From: JARIHD01 sp035629475
Lineage (GTDB): Bacteria; Patescibacteriota; Saccharimonadia; Saccharimonadales; UBA4665
Direction: 5' to 3'
Assembly: GCA_035629475.1 (NCBI GenBank)
Contig: DASPHS010000132.1
Location: 1-25,214, forward strand
Length of the DNA: 25,214 bases
Shown: piece after piece, positions 1 through 7,336 of the stretch
How the letters are laid out: each line of letters starts with the position of its first letter
Numbering within the stretch: the first letter of the stretch is position 1
Program-made: the position numbers and the translations under genes
Notes under the pieces: model-generated
Seen by the model: the letters and a program-made list of their open reading frames with translations, nothing else
Told to the model about the DNA's origin: nothing
Database searches by the model: none

Positions 1-827
1 CGCTTCATCAGCTTCTTCTTGCGCTGACCCTTGGCATCTTCTGATTCCTTGGCAAGGCCAGCAATCAGTTCAGGCAGGTCGATGTCGTCCAGGAGGTCCT
101 TCAGTGATGCGCCGCCCATGCCAACTTCGATGAGTTCACGGAGGTCATCAGGGAGACCACGGTATTCAATTTCAGAAATGAGGTGCAGTTTTTCAAGACT
201 GTCGAGCTGGTTCTTGAGGGTTTCAAAGTCCTTCTCAAGGTCCTGCAGCTCTTTGGTCTGGGCTTCGGCAAGGGCCTTAAGGTTTGCTTCCGGCTCTTCG
301 GCGTCACGTTCGTAACGGATACGAATCGCTTCCTTGGCAGCAGCAAATTCAGCTTCCTTGTCTTGGCGGATTTGGTCACGCTTCTCAGTGTTGACCTTCT
401 TAATGATGTAGCTTGCAAAGTAAGCGACACGCTCCAGGTTCTTGACGGTTACGCCAAGCAGCAAACCGATTGCTGATGGGGTACCGCGGAGGAACCAGAT
501 GTGAGCCACGGGTACGGCCAGAGAAATGTGGCCCATGCGCTCACGGCGGACGATGCTCTTGGTAACGAGCTCACCGTTCTTGTCGACGGCAGCTTCGCGG
601 GAGCGAACGCCCTTGTACTTAGCGTCGTGCGGGTTAATGTCCTTAACCGGCCCGAAGATACGCTCACAGAACAGACCATCACGCTCCGGCTTTTGGGTGC
701 GGTAGTTGATGGTTTCTGGCTTGGTTACTTCACCGTAACTCCAGTCCAGGATGTCTGCAGCGCTGGCAACGGCCAAACGCACGGCGTCAAAGTCAGCGAT
801 ATTGGTGCTGGATGTGTACCGACGCAT
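1..827 (-). CDS. rpoC: DNA-directed RNA polymerase beta' subunit, N-terminal part (cut by window edge)
   Basis: This is the first 275 codons of the RNA polymerase beta' subunit; the rest lies beyond position 1. The start is the ATG at 827, one base after the rpoB stop, with a full AAGGAGGT ribosome-binding site 8 nt upstream. Family motifs seen: KPETINYRTQKPERDGLFCE and IFGP near residues 37-60, VRRERMGHI near 93-101, and HIWFLRG near 109-115. The zipper/zinc-binding segment (residues 62-90) aligns in length with other beta' proteins but has none of the four zinc-binding cysteines; it reads INPHDAKYK and then a Lys/Glu/Asp stretch. Residues about 145-212 are a charged, heptad-like helical insertion before the segment ISEIEYRGL. 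Cotranscribed with rpoB. Identity is certain; the cysteine loss is discussed as a finding. Confidence 0.97.
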   Translation of the reverse strand, partial: MRRYTSSTNIADFDAVRLAVASAADILDWSYGEVTKPETINYRTQKPERDGLFCERIFGPVKDINPHDAKYKGVRSREAAVDKNGELVTKSIVRRERMGHISLAVPVAHIWFLRGTPSAIGLLLGVTVKNLERVAYFASYIIKKVNTEKRDQIRQDKEAEFAAAKEAIRIRYERDAEEPEANLKALAEAQTKELQDLEKDFETLKNQLDSLEKLHLISEIEYRGLPDDLRELIEVGMGGASLKDLLDDIDLPELIAGLAKESEDAKGQRKKKLMK

Positions 828-828
828 A

Positions 829-3800
829 TTACGCTACCTCCTTGTTATCTTCTTGTTCATCAATCTCGTCATCATCGCCGGCCACTACAACCACGCCGTC
901 TTCAACGGGGTTGCCGTGTTCGTCTTCGATGAGCATAAAGTCATTGTCGACAGTGTCTTCGGCGTTAACGTCAACATCAGAGATCAGTGGTGCTGGGACT
1001 GACAGGTCAGCTTGGTGGGCGGCTTCTTCGCGGATGTTGGTAGCAAGTACCTTCTCGGCGTCGACAACCTTACCAGAGTCAACCAGGTCAACCTTCAGGC
1101 CAAGACCTTGCAGTTCCTTCACGAGCACGTTGAAGGATTCAGGTACCTTTGGTCCGACAATTTCAGTCTTCTTAATGATAGACTCGTATGCCTTGGAACG
1201 GCCGTACACGTCGTCTGACTTAATGGTTAGCATTTCCTGCAGTGTTGCAGATGCGCCATAAGCTTCCAGTGCCCACACCTCCATTTCACCAAAGCGCTGA
1301 CCACCGTTTTGCGCCTTACCACCGAGCGGCTGCTGGGTAACCATGGTGTATGGACCGGTTGAACGGGCGTGGATCTTGTCGGCGACCATGTGGTTCAGCT
1401 TAATCATGTACATGCTACCAGTGGTAGTACGTTCCTTGAAGGCTTCACCGGTGCGGCCGTCAAACAATTGCTGCTTACCATCGTCTGGCAGGCCGGCCTG
1501 CGCCAGGAGTTCCTGGATCTTGGGCACGGGCACACCATTGAATGATGGGCTGGCAACTTTCATGTCGAGCATGCGGGCAGCAATACCCAAGTGGGTTTCA
1601 AACAGCTGGCCGATGTTCATACGGGAAGGTACACCAAGCGGGTTCAAAACGATATCTACAGGAGTACCGTCTTCCATGAATGGCATGTCTTCGATTGGCA
1701 GAATACGGGCAATAACACCCTTGTTACCGTGGCGACCACCGAGTTTGTCGCCGACAGAGATTTTGCGCATCTGGGCCACGAAGACCTGGATTTGCATCAG
1801 CACACCGGCTTTCAGCTCATGACCGTTTTCACGGGAGAAGACCTTTACGCCCACAACCTTACCGTGCTTGCCGTTTGACATGCGCTGTGAGGTGTCGCGG
1901 ACTTCCTTGGCCTTTTCACCAAAGATAGCGCGCAGCAGGCGTTCTTCTGAGCTCAGCTCCTGCTCACCCTTAGGGGTAATCTTACCGACCAGGATGTCGC
2001 CAGGGTGTACTTCGGCACCAATACGGACAATACCGTCGTCATCGAGGTGGCGCAGGGCGTCCTCGGAAACGTTTGGAATGTCGCGGGTAACAATTTCAGG
2101 TCCCAACTTGGTTTCACGGACTTCAATCATGAAGTCAACGATGTGAATGCTGGTCAGGGTGTCATCTTCTACCAGCTTGCGGCTGATGATGATGGCGTCC
2201 TCAAAGTTGTAACCACCCCAAGGCATGAATGCCACCAGGAGGTCCTTGCCTAATGCCAGTTCACCACCTTGGATTGACATACCTTCAATCAGTACGTCAC
2301 CTTCCTTAACCTTGTCGCCGGTGTTTACAACAACCTTTTGGTTGATGCTGGTACCTTCGTTGGAACGTACAAAGTGCTGTGGTTCGTAAGCTACGGTGCT
2401 GTCGGCGTACTTAACAACGACAGAGTCACCAGTTGCCTTTACGACTTCACCATCCGCTTCAGCAAGCTGCATCTGACCGGTGTTGCGGGCAGCTGCCCCT
2501 TCAAGGCCGGTACCAACAATTGGTGAGCGCGGCTGAATAAGTGGCACTGCCTGACGCTGCTGGTTACTACCCATCAATGAGCGGTACACGTAGTTCTTTT
2601 CAATGAATGGAATCAGACCAGCGGATGAACCGATAATCTGGTTACGGGCGGCATCCATGTGAGTTACATCGGCAGCGTCAACTTCACCTGACTTCAGGAA
2701 CATACGAGCAGATACACGTTCGGTCGCAAAGCTACCGTCGTCGTTCAGCTCACTACCGGCGCCGGCAATGACAGCGTGCTCTTCGGAGGCAGCGTCAAGG
2801 TATGCAACGTCGCTGGTTACCTTGCCGTCAACAACCTTCAGGTAAGGAGTTTCAATAAAACCATATTCGTTGATACGGGCGTAGTTGGCCAGGTTCAGTA
2901 CCAAACCAATGTTGGCACCTTCTGGTGTTTCTACGGCACAGATACGGCCATAGTGGGTGGCGTGGGCGTCACGGACTTCAAAGCCGGCGCGCTCACGTGA
3001 CAGACCACCAGGACCCATAGAACTCAGGCGGCGCTTGTGGGCCAGCTCTGAAAGCGGGTTAATCTGGTCCATGAACTGCGACAGCTGTGAGCTGGCAAAG
3101 AATTCACGGACGGCAGCCACAACAGGACGGGCGTTGATCAGCTGACCAGGAGTTACGCTCTCAAGCTCGCTCATGCTCATGCGGTCCTTGGTGTTGCGCT
3201 CCATGCGCAGCAGACCAATACGGAACTGGCGCTGTACAAGTTCACCAACCAATTTCACGCGGCGGTTTGCCAGGCTGTCGATGTCGTCGGCAGGATCCTG
3301 GGTCTCGTTCAGGCGGATAAGCTCAGTAACAATAGCTACGAGGTCCTCAAGGCGCATAACGCGGTTTTCAACGGTGTTAGAGATGTCGAGGTTCAGGCGC
3401 TTGTTGATCTTGTAGCGGCCAACACGGCCAAAGTCGAAGCGCTTGAAGTTGTAGAACATGTTTTCAAGCAGGCTCTTGGCGTTGTCAACGGTTGCCAGGT
3501 CACCAGGACGCAGGCGGCGGTAGACCTCGATCAGTGCATCGCTCTGACCCTTGGTAGGATCTTTGTCGAGGGTGGCGTCAAGATGGTTCTTGGTGCCGGT
3601 GTCAACATGCTTGAAGGCTTCCTTCATAGCGGCGTCGTTCATACCTAGTGCGCGCAGCAAGGTAGTCACAGGAATTTTGCGCTTACGGTCAATCTTTACG
3701 TATAGAGCGCCAGAAGCGGCGGTCTCAAACTCAAGCCATGCACCACGGCTTGGAATAACCTTAGCACCGTAGAGGGCTGAGGTACCGTGTTGGTCGGCAG

Positions 3801-4236
3801 TGAAGAACACACCAGCAGAACGGATCAGCTGGCTTACGACCACACGCTCAGCACCGTTGATAACAAAGGTACCGCGCTTGGTCATCCATGGGTAGTCACC
3901 CAAGTAGATTTCTTGTTCTTTGACTTCGCCGGTGACTTTGTTGGTCAGTACAACGGTAGCCTTGAGTGGTGCTTCGTAAGAAATGTTGTTCTCACGGGCA
4001 TCAGTTTCAGTCATCTTTGGATCTTCAAAGTGATAGTCCTTGAAGCTCAAAGATAGTTTAGTGCCGGTGTAGTCGTCGATTGGGCTAATCTCAGCCAACA
4101 ATTCCCCAAGACCTTCTTCTACAAACCATTGGAATGATTTGTTCTGGTGGTCTACGAGGTTGTCGAGCTGGATAGCGTCATCATGACGAGTGAAATACAC
4201 GCGGGAACCATTATCGGTCTTGGTGCTTTTCGCCAT
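829..4236 (-). CDS. rpoB: DNA-directed RNA polymerase beta subunit
   Basis: A complete beta subunit of 1135 aa, compact relative to the 1342-aa E. coli protein. It forms the catalytic core with beta'. Landmarks: the protrusion/lobe regions in the first 350 residues; the rifampicin-binding cluster at about residues 382-409 (SSQLSQFMDQ, then HKRRLSSMGP); ETPEGANIGL near 436-445; PWGGYNFEDAI near 672; and the active-site GDKLGGRHGNKGV at 829-841 with both conserved lysines. The C-terminal clamp motif GQRFGEMEVWALEAYGA is present. The last 50 or so residues form an acidic tail. Most rifampicin-contact positions match E. coli (Q513, D516, H526, R529, S531), but N518 is Ile and L533 is Met. The start ATG at 4236 follows AGGGGA about 12 nt upstream. 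No rplJ/rplL genes precede it, unlike the common bacterial order. Confidence 0.98.
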   Translation of the reverse strand: MAKSTKTDNGSRVYFTRHDDAIQLDNLVDHQNKSFQWFVEEGLGELLAEISPIDDYTGTKLSLSFKDYHFEDPKMTETDARENNISYEAPLKATVVLTNKVTGEVKEQEIYLGDYPWMTKRGTFVINGAERVVVSQLIRSAGVFFTADQHGTSALYGAKVIPSRGAWLEFETAASGALYVKIDRKRKIPVTTLLRALGMNDAAMKEAFKHVDTGTKNHLDATLDKDPTKGQSDALIEVYRRLRPGDLATVDNAKSLLENMFYNFKRFDFGRVGRYKINKRLNLDISNTVENRVMRLEDLVAIVTELIRLNETQDPADDIDSLANRRVKLVGELVQRQFRIGLLRMERNTKDRMSMSELESVTPGQLINARPVVAAVREFFASSQLSQFMDQINPLSELAHKRRLSSMGPGGLSRERAGFEVRDAHATHYGRICAVETPEGANIGLVLNLANYARINEYGFIETPYLKVVDGKVTSDVAYLDAASEEHAVIAGAGSELNDDGSFATERVSARMFLKSGEVDAADVTHMDAARNQIIGSSAGLIPFIEKNYVYRSLMGSNQQRQAVPLIQPRSPIVGTGLEGAAARNTGQMQLAEADGEVVKATGDSVVVKYADSTVAYEPQHFVRSNEGTSINQKVVVNTGDKVKEGDVLIEGMSIQGGELALGKDLLVAFMPWGGYNFEDAIIISRKLVEDDTLTSIHIVDFMIEVRETKLGPEIVTRDIPNVSEDALRHLDDDGIVRIGAEVHPGDILVGKITPKGEQELSSEERLLRAIFGEKAKEVRDTSQRMSNGKHGKVVGVKVFSRENGHELKAGVLMQIQVFVAQMRKISVGDKLGGRHGNKGVIARILPIEDMPFMEDGTPVDIVLNPLGVPSRMNIGQLFETHLGIAARMLDMKVASPSFNGVPVPKIQELLAQAGLPDDGKQQLFDGRTGEAFKERTTTGSMYMIKLNHMVADKIHARSTGPYTMVTQQPLGGKAQNGGQRFGEMEVWALEAYGASATLQEMLTIKSDDVYGRSKAYESIIKKTEIVGPKVPESFNVLVKELQGLGLKVDLVDSGKVVDAEKVLATNIREEAAHQADLSVPAPLISDVDVNAEDTVDNDFMLIEDEHGNPVEDGVVVVAGDDDEIDEQEDNKEVA
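836..843 (-). promoter_or_regulatory. Strong Shine-Dalgarno for rpoC inside the rpoB 3' end
   Basis: On the minus strand AAGGAGGT, a full complement of the usual 16S rRNA tail, lies 8 nt before the rpoC ATG. It is embedded in the last sense codons of rpoB (Lys-Glu-Val-Ala-stop). The near-abutting stop and start suggest translational coupling of beta and beta' synthesis. It is the strongest ribosome-binding site I saw in the window. Confidence 0.9.
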
Positions 4237-4358
4237 ATGTATAGCTTTCCCCTTCTCTGCAATCTACCCTGTTTCAGCTGCACAGGAATAGACCTCAATA
4301 GTTATTTAGGCTTATAGTTTTAGGTTTTGCGCGCGAAGATCCTAAGAGGACGTGTTTG

Positions 4359-4388
4359 GTATTGTAGTTTTGATAACAATTACAATAC
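4359..4388 (-). repeat. Inverted repeat in the rpoB leader
   Basis: GTATTGTA at 4359-4366 and TACAATAC at 4381-4388 form a perfect 8-bp inverted repeat with a 14-nt spacer. It lies between the predicted rpoB promoter and the start codon, so it would be transcribed. It could be an RNA hairpin or a protein operator. There is no U-tract, so it is not an ordinary terminator. Confidence 0.6.
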
Positions 4389-4418
4389 GGCCCAACTTAC
4401 ACTACTTCTTAATGTAAG

Positions 4419-4447
4419 ATTGTGAAGCCTGGTGTAATGAATGTCAA
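4419..4447 (-). promoter_or_regulatory. Predicted sigma-70-type promoter for rpoBC
   Basis: On the minus strand, a perfect -35 box TTGACA (4442-4447) is followed after exactly 17 nt by CACAAT (4419-4424), a 4/6 match to the -10 consensus. It sits just after the GNAT stop codon and would give a leader of roughly 170 nt before rpoB. The -10 is imperfect, so the exact start is uncertain. Confidence 0.6.
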
Positions 4448-4457
4448 GCACTAAATA

Positions 4458-5165
4458 CTAGCCGTAATAGACGGTATGACTTGGTCGCATGCCATGCTGT
4501 ACCAGACCATGATGGGCGATAGTCCGTAGGTTGCCAACCCGAATACCGAACTTCAGGAGGCGCCGTTCAGCGCCACGAATAATCGGCGCATTGCGAACGA
4601 AAACGTTCCCGCGGAAGTGTGCACCATGTTTTTCTAAGGTCTGCTGCATTCGTGGGTTATGGGGAATTTGTACCCTCGCCATTTGTCCGCGGTCAAACGG
4701 TTCTAAAAAGCGGTCAAGTAACAGTGAGCCGATGCCATTGCCTTTGAATGCAGGGTGTACCTGAAGATTGTCGAGGTACGCTGCCTGCGGAAAGCCATCG
4801 CCATGCAGTCCGAAAGATCCCATATTTTCGCTGCCCTGTATAACGCCGGCCAAAACCGGCCTCTCCAAAGACGGTGACGTGACCCACGCGCCGATCATCG
4901 TGTCACATTCGCGCAACCCCTGCACCGTTTTCACTTGCTGCGCAAGGTGTGCACTATTATCCGGGCTGACAGCCTGAACAATGTCTGCTTCCGTCACGCT
5001 GCCCGATGCGGTAACATACGTGGCCTTACTGACGGCCGCCTCGAGAGCGGTCAAGCCGAGCGCATAGTGGGAGGCATCCTCGTTTGCTATACGTACGAGC
5101 TCAATGCTTGGTGCTTGTAAAATGGGAGTGTTGGTGGGGTGTTGAAATTCTAGGGATGTGGCCAT
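4458..5165 (-). CDS. GNAT-family N-acetyltransferase
   Basis: A 235-aa protein whose central segment AYLDNLQVHPAFKGNGIGSL (about residues 128-147) is the GNAT motif A. The GNGIG loop binds the acetyl-CoA pyrophosphate, and it is followed by the expected helix LLLDRFLEPF. The C-terminal half continues with a strand, HNPRMQQTLEKHGAHF and then VFVRNAP, consistent with motif B. The N-terminal ~80 residues look helical and unlike standard minimal GNATs. The substrate cannot be told from sequence. It lies between clpP (44 bp upstream) and rpoB and may be cotranscribed with clpP. No Shine-Dalgarno is visible before the ATG at 5165, but no better start exists. Family assignment is good; specificity is unknown. 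Confidence 0.8.
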   Translation of the reverse strand: MATSLEFQHPTNTPILQAPSIELVRIANEDASHYALGLTALEAAVSKATYVTASGSVTEADIVQAVSPDNSAHLAQQVKTVQGLRECDTMIGAWVTSPSLERPVLAGVIQGSENMGSFGLHGDGFPQAAYLDNLQVHPAFKGNGIGSLLLDRFLEPFDRGQMARVQIPHNPRMQQTLEKHGAHFRGNVFVRNAPIIRGAERRLLKFGIRVGNLRTIAHHGLVQHGMRPSHTVYYG

Positions 5166-5209
5166 GGCGGGCAGTAGACGCTATGTCTGTGGTTTATAGG
5201 TATGTGTGG

Positions 5210-5833
5210 TTACGCGCGGGTCTGCTCTTTGGGCGGTGTGGTGACGATCTTGTCAACGATACCGTAGCTGTGTGCTTCCTCAGCAGATAGCCAGCGGTCG
5301 CGCTCCATGTCTTCGTGGATGCGCTCTTTCTTTTGGCCGGTGTTTTTGGCCATGATGTCTTCGAGTAAGTGCTTGAGGCGTAGGGATTCCTTGAGGTCAA
5401 TTTCCTGGTCGGTCACCTTACCGCGTGTACCGCTGGAGGGCTGGTGAATCATAACTGTCGCGTTTGGCAGCAGGAGGCGCTTGCCCTTGGTGCCGGAGCT
5501 TAACAGGAAAGCTGCTGCCGAGGCCTGCAAGCCAATGCCCACGGTCTGGACGTCGTTCGTAATAAACTGCATCGTGTCGTAAATGGCCAATGCGTCGTAG
5601 ACACTGCCGCCAGGGCTATTGATGTAGAAGAAAATATCTTTCTTGGGGTCTTCGGCCTGCAAGAAAAGCATCTGGGCGACAACCAGGTTGGCGGTAACCG
5701 GGTTCACATCCTCGCCAAGCAGGATAATGCGGTCTTTTAATAGACGGCTATAAATGTCATAGGCGCGCTCGTAGCGTCCTTCGTTTTCAATAACGGTTGG
5801 CACGAGCACGGAGGTAGGTTGTTGTGTCATCAT
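5210..5833 (-). CDS. clpP: ATP-dependent Clp protease proteolytic subunit
   Basis: ClpP serine peptidase, which forms a tetradecameric chamber fed by a Clp ATPase. From the ATG at 5833 the protein is 207 aa, the usual length. The start was chosen because AAGGGA lies 9 nt upstream; an upstream in-frame start at 5878 falls inside the promoter. The catalytic triad is visible: Ser105 in GLQASAAAF, His130 in MIHQP, and Asp179 in ERDRWLS. YINSPGGSVYDALAIYD and the C-terminal SAEEAHSYGIVDKI match the family. The context of the catalytic serine is unusual: ASAAAF, where most ClpPs have ASMGAF. The gene follows tig, a common order, but no clpX comes next; a GNAT gene does. A CIRCE operator overlaps its promoter, so HrcA control is expected. 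Confidence 0.97.
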   Translation of the reverse strand: MMTQQPTSVLVPTVIENEGRYERAYDIYSRLLKDRIILLGEDVNPVTANLVVAQMLFLQAEDPKKDIFFYINSPGGSVYDALAIYDTMQFITNDVQTVGIGLQASAAAFLLSSGTKGKRLLLPNATVMIHQPSSGTRGKVTDQEIDLKESLRLKHLLEDIMAKNTGQKKERIHEDMERDRWLSAEEAHSYGIVDKIVTTPPKEQTRA

Positions 5834-5869
5834 TGTCGTATCCCTTCTTTCACAAAAGCTTATAGCCCT

Positions 5870-5899
5870 ATAATACAAAAATTAGCACTCGTGGGTCAA
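5870..5899 (-). promoter_or_regulatory. clpP promoter
   Basis: On the minus strand TTGACC (5894-5899) and TATTAT (5870-5875) are separated by 18 nt, a good sigma-70-type promoter. The -35 box lies in the spacer of the CIRCE element, and the -10 box is 7 nt past it. Transcription would begin near 5863, about 30 nt before the ATG. Confidence 0.8.
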
Positions 5900-5908
5900 G
5901 AGTGCTAA
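5882..5908 (-). promoter_or_regulatory. CIRCE operator (HrcA-binding site) at clpP
   Basis: TTAGCACTC-N9-GAGTGCTAA is present with no mismatch, arms at 5882-5890 and 5900-5908 and a 9-nt spacer. One further A/T pair extends it to 5881-5909. This is exactly the classical CIRCE consensus bound by the heat-shock repressor HrcA. Because it spans the -35 box and the -35/-10 spacer of the clpP promoter, bound repressor should block RNA polymerase. Confidence 0.95.
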
Positions 5909-5953
5909 TTAGTGTTGCTGGCTCGGCTTAAGCTTTTCTCCAGCTACTGACGG

Positions 5954-5969
5954 CTGCTACTTAGCAGCT
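5954..5969 (-). other. Small hairpin across the tig stop codon
   Basis: On the minus strand GCTGCT-AAGT-AGCAGC forms a 6-bp perfect stem over the tig stop codon. No U-run follows, so it is at best a weak terminator or an mRNA 3'-end stabiliser, and read-through into clpP is possible. Confidence 0.35.
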
Positions 5970-7258
5970 TTGGTGCTTTTGGTAGCGTAGCCGACAATCT
6001 TGTCGATAGTCTTCTCGCTGATCAGGCGTGAGGCAATTTCACGGCGTGATTCAGGCTTGTCCAGTTCAGCTTGCATCTGCTTGTCAGGGTACTGGCCCTT
6101 CAACAGCTGCATGCGGATGTCGAGTTCTTCAGGGGTGACGGTCACCTTCTCTGCTTCGGCAATCTCGCCAAGTACCAAGCCGGCCTTCACGCGCAGCTCG
6201 GCGTCTTCTTTCAGGCTTTCACGGTAGGTCTCCTCGGTGAAGTCCTGAGACTCCAGGAATTCCTGCCAGGTCTGGCCACGGTACATCAGGTTTTGTTTCT
6301 GGTCGCTTACCAGGCGGTCAAGCTGTTCAGTAATGAGCGCTTCAGGAATGGCAACGGTCGAGTCCCGGGTGATTTTCAGGAGCAGTTCGTCGGTGTAGGC
6401 ACGGTCGTTCTGATATGCCTTTTCGGTTTCCAGTTGCTTCCGAATGTCGGCCTTCAGCTCGTCAACGTTCTTAAACGGACCGACTTTGGCGGCAAGCACG
6501 TCGTCAAGCTTGGGCTCTACGACTTCTTGCACTTTGTTCACGGTAATAGTGAACTCGACCTTCTTATTCTGCAGTTCCTTGGCGCCGTAGTCCGCTGGGA
6601 ATGTAATGACAAATGTTTTGGATTCACCAGGTTTGACGCCTACGACTTCTTCTTCGAAGCCAGGAATGAAGGTTTTGCTGCCAAGGATAAGGGGGTAGTC
6701 CTTGCCGTCTGCGCCAGCGATAGCTTCCTTTGTCTCAGCGTCAACACCCTTGAAGTCAATGTACGTTTGGTCGCCATCTTTGGCGGCGCGCTCAACATCT
6801 TTCTTCTCGGCTTCACGCTTTTTCAGCTGGTCGATAACTTCATCAACATCTTTCGTGGTTACCTTGACTGCTGGCTTGGCGAGACTCACCTTTTTGTAGT
6901 CAGGCAGCTTGATGTCGCCCACGACTTCAACGGTTGCTTCAATTTCGACTGCCTCAAAAGGTACGAACTTCAGTACCTTTACTTCTGGCTGGGCTACAGG
7001 GCGGAGGTTTTCGTCCTGGAGAGCCTTGACGTACATGTCGTTCATGATGTGGTCGAGGAACTCGGTCTGCAGGGCAGCAGGGTTGGCGTTCTTCTCTACC
7101 AGGTTCAGGGGGATCTTGCCTTGGCGGAAGCCAGGCAGCTTAAGGTCCTTGGCTACATGCTCCAAGGCTACTTTTTTGACGGCTTGTAGTTGTTCGGCGT
7201 CAGCTACGAGGGTGAGCTGCACCTTTGTTTCGGATAGGTTCTTCTTAGTCACTTGCAT
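5957..7258 (-). CDS. tig: Trigger factor (ribosome-associated chaperone)
   Basis: A complete 433-aa trigger factor. The N-terminal ribosome-binding domain carries the signature GFRQGKIP (about residues 43-50). The central FKBP-type peptidyl-prolyl isomerase domain (about 160-245) includes GDQTYIDFKGV, FIPGFEEEVVGVKPGE and FPADYGAKEL. The helical C-terminal domain forms the chaperone arms. It binds nascent chains at the ribosome exit and assists folding. The start ATG at 7258 gives the usual N-terminus (MQVTKKNLSETKVQLT). No strong Shine-Dalgarno is seen; GTGG lies about 9 nt upstream. It sits directly upstream of clpP, as in many bacteria. Whether clpP is also read from the tig promoter is open, since clpP has its own heat-shock promoter. 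Confidence 0.97.
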   Translation of the reverse strand: MQVTKKNLSETKVQLTLVADAEQLQAVKKVALEHVAKDLKLPGFRQGKIPLNLVEKNANPAALQTEFLDHIMNDMYVKALQDENLRPVAQPEVKVLKFVPFEAVEIEATVEVVGDIKLPDYKKVSLAKPAVKVTTKDVDEVIDQLKKREAEKKDVERAAKDGDQTYIDFKGVDAETKEAIAGADGKDYPLILGSKTFIPGFEEEVVGVKPGESKTFVITFPADYGAKELQNKKVEFTITVNKVQEVVEPKLDDVLAAKVGPFKNVDELKADIRKQLETEKAYQNDRAYTDELLLKITRDSTVAIPEALITEQLDRLVSDQKQNLMYRGQTWQEFLESQDFTEETYRESLKEDAELRVKAGLVLGEIAEAEKVTVTPEELDIRMQLLKGQYPDKQMQAELDKPESRREIASRLISEKTIDKIVGYATKSTKAAK

Positions 7259-7309
7259 AGTTATCCACTGTAACAGATTACAAGCATGGACGCTACCCCT
7301 GAAGGAGCT

Positions 7310-7336
7310 GGTTAGCCAGGTTAGCCCGATTAGCTT
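7310..7336. repeat. Three 9-bp tandem repeat units
   Basis: Plus-strand units GGTTAGCCA, GGTTAGCCC and GATTAGCTT follow each other at 7310-7318, 7319-7327 and 7328-7336; the first two differ at one base. They overlap the stop of the 102-aa gene and run into the tig upstream region. This could be slippage or a small regulatory repeat. Confidence 0.5.

Noticed and set aside
6071..7189. Long plus-strand ORF (372 aa) opposite tig
   Set aside because: It lies entirely antisense to the well-supported trigger factor gene, has no ribosome-binding site, and its product has the Phe/Leu/Val-rich look of a mirror frame.
7261..7269. TTATCCACT, an 8/9 match to a DnaA box, next to the tig start
   Set aside because: A single copy with a mismatch; no cluster of boxes, AT-rich unwinding element or dnaA/dnaN genes nearby, so not an origin.
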